Assembly (NCBI RefSeq): GCF_964204645.1
Contig: NC_134030.1
Span: forward strand, 4,958,278 to 5,022,277
Length of the DNA: 64,000 nt
DNA from: Tubulanus polymorphus
Lineage: Eukaryota > Nemertea > Palaeonemertea > Tubulaniformes > Tubulanidae
Direction of reading: 5' to 3'
In this document: positions 56,901-64,000 of the stretch, one piece after another
Layout of the letters: each line of letters opens with the position of its first letter
Numbering within the stretch: the first letter of the stretch is position 1
Notes under the pieces: model-generated
What the model saw: the letters and a program-made list of their open reading frames with translations, nothing else
What the model was told of the DNA's origin: nothing
Database searches by the model: none
Made by a program: the position numbers and the translations under genes

Positions 56901-59900
56901 TATATAGTACATCGATATTACCATGCTGACTATCAGTTCATAAATTACTAAATATAGGACACAATCCTAATCAACGTATTCATGAACACAATCATATGAT
57001 GGAATCGCACATATCCTGCGTTATACGCAGGTTATAACGTATGGGTACGATCGAAATATCCGCAGGTGGGAATAACGGAACTTGATTAGCTTCCACCCGA
57101 GTCAAGCCAGCTATACCCACCCAAGTGTCAAAATAAGAACGAAATTTGAGTGCTGAATAAAAATATTTCCACCAATGCATATGAACTTTGTCACCTCTGA
57201 GAGTCAACATGGTATATAGTGTTACGACTGAACTATAGATGGCAGTAGTAGTAATACCGTGCTGATTTGATCGGAATTTCGTCTCGCTCGTCGAGTTTCA
57301 GGGTCGTCGGCTACTGCTGTAAAACGACCTTTAGTTTGTTCGAAATCCTTGTGGTAAGCAATCTGAAATACACGTCTTTATCCGTTAGTTAAAATCTCAT
57401 TATCATCGATTCACTGAAAAAATACGGTAACCTTAAAAAAAAGAATTAATCGAAATCTTGTGCAACTAGTAACAAACAGTGCCGAATAATAAGTCAACAT
57501 TCTCTATAGTCGACCACTTGAATTTTTAAGTTTGATAACAATTTTCAACTTTCTACAAAGCATTCTTAAATAGGCTCGAGGATCTTTTCTCTCAACGAAG
57601 TATTGGCTAAAACATGTACAACCAATGCATATAGGACAAAACGCATGTATGTGGAAAAGCCGCTTCTAAAACAGGTGCTGCCATCTATCGGAAATGGAAA
57701 CAGATTTTCTTTAATAGTTTACGATAAAACAATTACATAGATTGAAGTGAAACTTGTAATAACACCATCCTAAGAACAACACTGAAATGAAAATGATGAC
57801 TGAATTAAAACTGACAATTTGACAAACAAGTGATGATGAAATCTTTGACTATCGCAGTGATCACACGGAGATGATTTGGCCCCGGTCAAATTGTACGGGA
57901 CCAGAGCCCAAGTCAAACTTGGCCCATACCTAAATAGAAAGCGTGTTCATACCTGGATCATTCAATCATTACTAAAATGATTCGGAATTTATAATTCCAG
58001 AACCAATAAGCATTCACATACTCATTTGCTAAAATATGGCACAGACCTAACCTTTTACTGGTCAGGCCATATTGTGACCATGTAATAAACAGGCATGGAC
58101 CCATTTAGCACCAATTTAAGCGGTTGGCCCTGGGCCTAATCGGACATGGGCCAAAACCACTTGTGTGATCGTTGCTTGTAAAAGCGTAGTTGGTTGACAC
58201 CGCTCGGTAATGAGGTCAACAATATTGAAATCGGCACGGCAACAACATAAAATACAACTTCTACCCGCAGGTGTTTTATACCAGACTCGAGTTTTGTGTG
58301 TTTTGAATATGGCGGCGAATTTCAGGTTCGTCTGGAATCGGCGTGTATTTATCTTTCTGTTCCTCGAAATCCTTGCGATATTTTACCTGAAAGTCAACCA
58401 TTTTAACGTCCTGGGATCAGTCTCTCGAAAGTCGGGTAAATACCATAGTTACAATGAACTTTTAATTGTCACAATATAAACTATCCGTTGGTTAACTCTA
58501 ACCAACTTACGAGCAACTGGTCCCAGGGGTCAGTTTCTCATAAGTTGGTTACAGCGTACCGGTGGACAAAATACCACGGTGACAATGAAATCTTAATCGT
58601 CATTATGTCAAAATTCTACCAGCTTAATTTAACTAGAAATGGTCAGACTAAAAAGTGAATAATTGTAGCAAAATCTATGTCATGTCACGTAAAGACAAGA
58701 TAATAAGTGGGCGGCTGTGATATTTAAATTAGGAGATTCTTTCTTATCTCTATCTAGCAGTGTAATTATCCATCCCCCCAGTACCGTAATTACCATACTG
58801 ATTGATTCAGTGGCGTCTTTAACACGTTTAGTGACGGGATCATCGTGTACGGACTGTACTTTACCTCGGCTTTCCTCGAAATCTTTTACATACTGAACCT
58901 ACAGAATATCATATAACGAACCCGGTTAACGTTAATAGCGGCAGTGAATAGAACAGCGGAACATACCGGGTTCAAAAATCACAATACACAACTGACGAAC
59001 TGAAGAAAGAATACTCTCGAAATGATTAGATCGATTAACGCGCTGGGATGAGCACTTAAACCCCTATAATTAATGGAAACCTGAAGAAAAAACGATTATG
59101 ATAATAACAGCATGAGGCTGAACGTAAGCTGGTCACACCTAGATATACCCTATCTCCTATGTATATTCTGGGCGCCTGCATGAAATTGGCTATAAACCAA
59201 CATACACTCGCCATAATAAAAGTACCAGTATTTACACAATCAGAAACCTAAATACATTTCAACCTTTGATAAATCATCATCAACGATCTTTCAGTGCAGT
59301 CACACTGAAATCAAACGCGGCAAGGCAAAAATGCGGGTGTTTTTCGCATGCGCAAAAAGACAAGAGAAAACTGTGCGCCGACCTGTAGTCTGTCGCTCGA
59401 CAGATAACACGCGGGCGAATGATGGATGAATTCAGAGCGGAAAAATAAAGCATAAACGCGGAGAAAGAATGTATGTATTGATTAGTTAAGTCCCTGTGGC
59501 TCAAACGGCATCAAAGTGGCCAGCAATAACGGCTTAACGAGAACAGAATGGCAGCAGAAATAGAGAATTGAAACATCATTTAATCATCATACAGGCTGTT
59601 AACATGCACCCGAGCATTCTACTGAATCGACCACGTCTATTCAGGACGCCGAGTGAGAATGAAAGGGGTCTGAAAGGGGTCTGAAATCATAACATCAACA
59701 GAACGAAACTGGAACAATCAAAACAAGATGGCTACCATACTGATTTTTTCTTGGTTGTCTAACAACCGCTTCATCTCGGCTGTTCCCGCGTCCTGGCTAC
59801 ATTTACCGCGACTTTTCTCGAAATCCTCGTGATATTTGACCTGAAATAAGAAAGGTCTTCTCATGAACTACTGGATGTCACCGAGTCGAAACTCACCCAA

Positions 59901-62900
59901 ACAAGCAATGAAAACCCGAAGAGACCTTCGATTATAGTTCTCGAGAAATCCTAAGCGCAACAACTCTTGATCCTCTAATATGAAATGACGTTTTATAGAT
60001 ACTGTTAGTAGAAAAGCACTGAACAGTTTTTTCGTTCATGCAAATGAGAAATTGAACAATCAGAAGTAAGAGTTAATACTCCAAACAGGTTCGAGTCCGG
60101 CTGGCTGCTAACAGTGTGCCGCCGACAAGAATTCAAACGCTGTGAACCCATTGTGAGTTAAAATGAACAATCCAGCACGGTTAGTCTTCGGAAACCAAGA
60201 TCTGAACGACGTAAATCAAAATAGAGCAATAAAATAACAAATTGATAACTGATATGAATGAATCAACAAACTTGCAAGAACTCCAACAGCATCAACAAAT
60301 TCAAAGGACATTTCTCAACTCGATGCAAAAACTATGAAACATAAATCAACGATTAGTAAAATTCACAGTCGCTATGCAACAATGCGCACTCATTTGTATG
60401 CAAATGAGCTACTATACAATGTAGCATCCATTGTGACGTATTCTACTATGTACCAGGCTATATAACTCTTGGTTTCCACGGAGACGCATCATTTCAGCAT
60501 CATCTTCAATCTGTGTGTATTTACCTTTACTATCCTCGAACTGTTTCTGATACAGAACCTGTAAAATTATGAATATCTATAGCCATGGCCGACAAGGGTG
60601 GAGTCTATAATCCTTAAAGTCTTGAGATGTACATCTGAAAAGGTTCAGACGTGAGCGTATAGGTGGCGTATGTGTACCTTGCTGGTTTTCTGCGTGTTAT
60701 CGAGTAAACGCTGAATTTCTGGATCGTCCGCGACTGTCGTGAACTGACCTCGTGATTTCTCAAAATCTTTCCGATATTCAACCTGAATTTTCAACGAATA
60801 CGACATTAACATCGGTTCCGATGCATGGGCGGATACTGTCAAAGATCCATCAATATTCTCTATACGTAATGGTATTGATTGATGTGACATGTACAGTATA
60901 TCTTTTAATTGACATGAATTGAAGCAGTGATGAAATGAACTCAAGATTAACAACCAATCATTGTCGCAGCCGAGTCATTGCGATGAACGACAACAAAACA
61001 AACGTTTAACAGCATGTATAAGAATAGCTCAGCTTCTATATTAAACTTGCTGAAAATGTTGCGACAAAATCTTTGATACCAGACGCTCGTACCTCTCGGC
61101 CAACACCAAGCTTTTAGTAACTAACTTCACTCAGGTATCAGTAAAACCACGGCAACAAACAAAGAATGCGAATAAAAAACAATAAAATGGTCTTAAAGAT
61201 TAGTAGAACTCGTGGACCTAGGAATGGTTAGGTCTGACGTAGAAATTCAACTGCATGATGATAAATCGAAAATAGTCAGAAAACTCTTAAAATCAGCTCA
61301 TGCTGACATCATCGATTATTCATAAAATGAACGTCATTAATTAGTAAATATAACTAATTAGCAATCGGCAGGCTGATTACCGTGCTGATTTTCTGTGTGT
61401 TCTCCAGGTGGCGCATCACCTCGGGATCGTCCGCTATCTGCGTATATTTACCCCGAGAATTTTCGAAATCCTTATGATACTGAACCTAACGAAATACAAT
61501 TTCATATTAGTTCATTTGGCAAGCGTAGATAATGGATTTATTTTGTTTGTGGGAAACTCAACCGCAGCAGTTCAGAAATCGATTTTCTCTCATTCGCGAA
61601 CAACTCATCAAAGTTAAACAGTTTTTTTTTCTTCGATTTGAAAGCAGGTTACGTAAAGATGATTCACCTGCGTTTTCAAACTGTTGAAAAAAAATCACCT
61701 GCATATAAATTACAGGAAGCAGACATGCTTTAAATATGTCAAAACACACTTCAATTCCACACATAAAATACAAACTAACCAACTATTTTAAGGAATGTGC
61801 AGGAATCATGGCCAAAAAAGGGAACACGTTTTCTAGAACAGCAAATAATCGCTTCATAAAAGGTTAACCAGTTACCCTTAAGAAACTGCACGCCAGTGAT
61901 CCATCAATCATGGATACTGCTCCGAAGAGGTGTCAATAAGCTAATGATATATAAACGAGGTTGTTTGTGAGTGTTAAGAAGGGTAGTATTCAATACTTCG
62001 GTTTAGTTATTAGAACTCATCACTCGAAGTTACAGGTTTGTAAACCTGGCGTTACTGCAACGAGAGACATTCAAAATAATACGCGCTGCCAAATTTTTTA
62101 AATAGATATTCTATAGAAAACAAATTCATGCCATTACGTCAGACGGCCTTCATGCTATTTGTACCAGACTGATCTGTTGTTGATTTTCGAGAATTCTCTG
62201 TAATTCCGGGCTATCGACCACTGTTATATAGTGGCCTTTCTTCTCTTCGAAATCTTTATGATAATTTATCTACAACACAGAAAACAAATACTTAGACAAA
62301 CCGGAACTTTGTTGATAGAAAAACCCTGATACAGATACACGCAGCATTCGGCCGTCTCTAAATGGGTTTACAGCAACTATCTTCACGTTGAACACTGGAA
62401 CTAAGAAAAAGTAGCTTTTTATCCTTCGAAACAACTTCGGCTGCATACAAAATGATGGTGGTCGGGTTCAGTATTATCATATATCGGTAGAAATGCATAA
62501 AACCTGTTTATATAGACATGAAAGTATTGCAGATATCAGTATAAATGCTGATAACAGGTGTCTATGTTGCTTAGCCGCATAACTTTACAATCAGCCGCCA
62601 GCGCTCTTACCTTCAGTAAGCTATTAAACTCATGACGTTCCTGGTCAAAAATCAGACCACTTACGAGCGCGATACATGGCAAAATCTTATTGCACTCGAT
62701 AAATATGTTAAAAAGTATCGATTTAAGCATCTCCGGGGTTTAACAATTGTAAACTACATGTTTTCATTTTCATATAATCACTTCATGCAAAACTCTATTC
62801 ATCAAGTAAAGAGACGAATCTCGATGAAGGAAGGTTTCTAAAAGCCAGGGAATTTTCACACCACCTATCAAATGTCTGTTGCATGCGACATGCTGAAAAT

Positions 62901-63570
62901 CTGAAGAGAATTTCATTGAGATTATTCTGGGTTGTATTAGTAGTAATAAAATAGACATCATCGCATCATTTTATCAGTGGTTAGTAAATCATTGGTCTCG
63001 ATTAATTTTAACAATCGGTCAATATTTTGAAACAGATGTCAATTTAATGAAAGTAAGAAATACTTCATTAAACGTTGCTTTAGTTACAAACTTAAACCAT
63101 GATCAAATTGAATTAATTCAAGTCGTTAAATTGACATCCGCCATCACCTAATAATAGATATCGGGATTTGTAGCAGTCAGAAAGCGAGAACTTTTTCCGG
63201 AAGTCTAAAACGAGTTTATATATAAAGACGCAGTTCTTTATATATTTCAGTAGAAATTTCCTGAGATGACAGAACGTTTTCAGCACTTTCAGGATTTTAC
63301 CCGAAAATTTAACACTAATCGGGGCCTATCCTAAATGTGTGCATGTATGTAAGCACTTTGTCGGACTCGCTACAAACCCTGGGTTCACATCGTCTTTCAT
63401 CTTGTGTAATAAAAATATAAAGAAAACCCGGATACATTCTCGACAAAAACGGATAAACTATATACCAGACTGACGCGTTCTTGATTCTGCAACAATCGAG
63501 TCATTTCGACATCAGCCGCAACGGGCGTGTACTGTCCGCGAGCATCCTCGAACGCTTTGTGATACGTAAC
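50959..63570 (-). CDS. Lasp: Lasp/nebulette-like actin-binding protein, C-terminal 597 residues: at least 10 nebulin repeats and SH3 (5' end outside window)
   Basis: Nebulin repeats bind actin filaments, and the SH3 domain binds proline-rich partners at focal adhesions or Z-discs. Nine exons of exactly 105 bases, all phase 0, each encode one 35-residue repeat: 63466-63570, 62165-62269, 61381-61485, 60678-60782, 60454-60558, 59736-59840, 58794-58898, 58282-58386, 57258-57362 (pattern VKYHKDFExSRGKYT...DDPExxRLLxNQxxIS). The tenth repeat runs into a linker in 55481-55655 ([20 protein letters not shown]). Linker exons follow: 53368-53562, 52785-52924, 52457-52558 (Pro/Glu rich, [20 protein letters not shown]) and 51809-51868 ([19 protein letters not shown]). 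The SH3 exon is 50959-51135: [19 protein letters not shown], then DEGWMMGTV and [12 protein letters not shown]. All phases agree. Vertebrate LASP1 has two repeats and nebulette over 20. The LIM domain expected at the N-terminus would lie to the right of 64000. Confidence 0.93.
51355..51460. repeat. Degenerate ~33-bp tandem repeat in the last Lasp intron
   Basis: Three units with the words CTGTATCTGAATTCATTGTA and ATGAGGTTTCCC recur with substitutions between the proline-rich linker exon and the SH3 exon. The GAGGTTCC-type words resemble those in the GABPA 3' UTR near 25095. Confidence 0.55.
56877..56893. repeat. (GAT)n microsatellite
   Basis: GATGATGATGATGATG lies in the large intron between the ninth-repeat exon (57258) and the tenth (55655). 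Confidence 0.9.
57855..58173. mobile_element. MITE in a Lasp intron with about 30-bp imperfect inverted repeats
   Basis: The left end CAGTGATCACACGGAGATGA TTTGGCCCC pairs with the right end GGGCCAAAACCACTTGTGTG ATCGTTG. The interior carries several TTGGCCC/GGGCCAA words. No ORF; superfamily not assigned. Confidence 0.7.
58430..58650. repeat. Two tandem copies related to the MITE at 13386
   Basis: TACCATAGTTACAATGAACT TTTAATTGTCACAAT is followed about 150 bases on by TACCACGGTGACAATGAAAT CTTAATCGTCATTAT, with GGTTAACTCTAACCAACTTA and CATAAGTTGGTTAC between them. It appears to be two partial copies back to back. A single partial copy is at about 55280-55345. Confidence 0.5.
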
Positions 63571-63730
63571 CTAGCAACACGATACAATTAATAAAACCGA
63601 TAGTCGACAGATATAAACACGTCGTTCTTCTACGTTATAAAACCCTATCAATAAACATCGATGACGCTCGATATAAAACAATCAAACGAATACCGGATTT
63701 TTCCACCTGACAAATTAATTACCGGGGGTT

Positions 63731-63945
63731 GTAAATAGTTGAGACTATGTATTTCCAATCTCGATGACTATCATTGAGAGAAACAAACAATCTCAATTCA
63801 AACAACTGTTATTGTTTTTACTTACGTTTCGGGTGGAATCCTTCCACCCTTCGTCAGAGTAGTTTATCTGAAAATTAACTCTGAGTCGAAGATGGGTGGA
63901 AAGAATCCACCATAAGAATTGATATTGTGGGTTTTTTGCAATGAT
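63731..63945 (-). mobile_element. Dispersed repeat carrying a hammerhead-ribozyme-like motif
   Basis: It shares its outer parts with 45637-45805 (AAATAGTTGAGACTATG, CTCAATTCAAACAACTGT). On the minus strand it contains the hammerhead-like core described separately. Hammerhead motifs with very short helix III occur in Penelope-like elements and in small non-autonomous retroelements (retrozymes) of animals, so this is probably a fragment of such an element. It may continue past 63945; the right edge of the window limits the view. Confidence 0.55.
63819..63861 (-). ncRNA. Hammerhead-ribozyme-like motif, probably type I with minimal helix III
   Basis: On the minus strand: helix I strand TACT, core CTGACGA (63851-63857), an extra A, then helix II GGGTGGAA / TTCCACCC with loop GGA (8 perfect pairs). 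GAAAC follows, then GTA as the expected cleavage triplet (63823-63825), then AGTA, which pairs with TACT. All parts occur in the right order without gaps. Helix III is almost absent, as reported for hammerheads of Penelope-like elements, and helix I is short (4 pairs), so activity is uncertain. Confidence 0.5.
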
Positions 63946-64000
63946 ATAACTACGGGGGATATTTGAAAAAAATAGCACCCACAATAAGCTTCAAACAATC

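Noticed and set aside
56100-57000. A further nebulin-repeat exon between the ninth and tenth repeats
   Set aside because: No 105-base segment with a Y-x-K-D-F-E pattern and splice sites was found in the gap.

Overview
The window is eukaryotic DNA: AT-rich, with genes split into many short exons that have GT-AG boundaries, AATAAA signals, and many short inverted-repeat transposons. Gene content (GABPA, IQCB1/nephrocystin-5, a Lasp/nebulin-type protein, an Ig/FN3 receptor) indicates a bilaterian animal. Intron density and repeat style suggest a marine invertebrate, probably a lophotrochozoan such as a mollusc; that taxon is inference, not proof.

Layout. 1-9.2 kb is gene-poor and holds one truncated LINE tail (about 4.57-5.15 kb). 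9.2-14.6 kb (minus) is a complete 14-exon IQCB1 gene. 15.4-16.1 kb (minus) is a small gene that could encode a 48-residue secreted prepropeptide with a start codon next to an exon junction. 17.6-18.1 kb has overlapping ORFs of uncertain status. 20.6-25.3 kb (plus) is GABPA with an upstream region rich in ETS and YY1-like words. 26.7-32.1 kb (minus) is a 10-coding-exon gene for a 395-residue protein that resembles the shoulder (SPFH/band 7-like) domain of major vault protein followed by a charged helix. 32.3-41.4 kb has no convincing protein gene. It contains a 237-bp tandem array organised as a duplicated five-unit higher-order block, a short degenerate repeat interrupted by a MITE with a recognisable empty site, and a diverged long-period repeat. 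41.5-48.3 kb (plus) is a 19-exon single-pass receptor with seven Ig and two FN3 domains. 48.9-64 kb (minus) is the 3' part of a Lasp/nebulette-like gene with at least ten nebulin repeats and a C-terminal SH3 domain; its N-terminal LIM part would lie beyond the right edge.

The genes do not form an operon-like system. They are independent housekeeping, cilium, adhesion and cytoskeleton genes. The IgSF and Lasp genes converge near 48.4-48.9 kb, and GABPA converges with the MVP-shoulder-like gene near 25.3-26.5 kb. Introns carry several MITE families, including two inverted copies of a piggyBac-like TTAA element and one repeat with a hammerhead-ribozyme-like core. Exon coordinates were derived by hand from splice signals, phase continuity and homology remembered from known families; no search was run.
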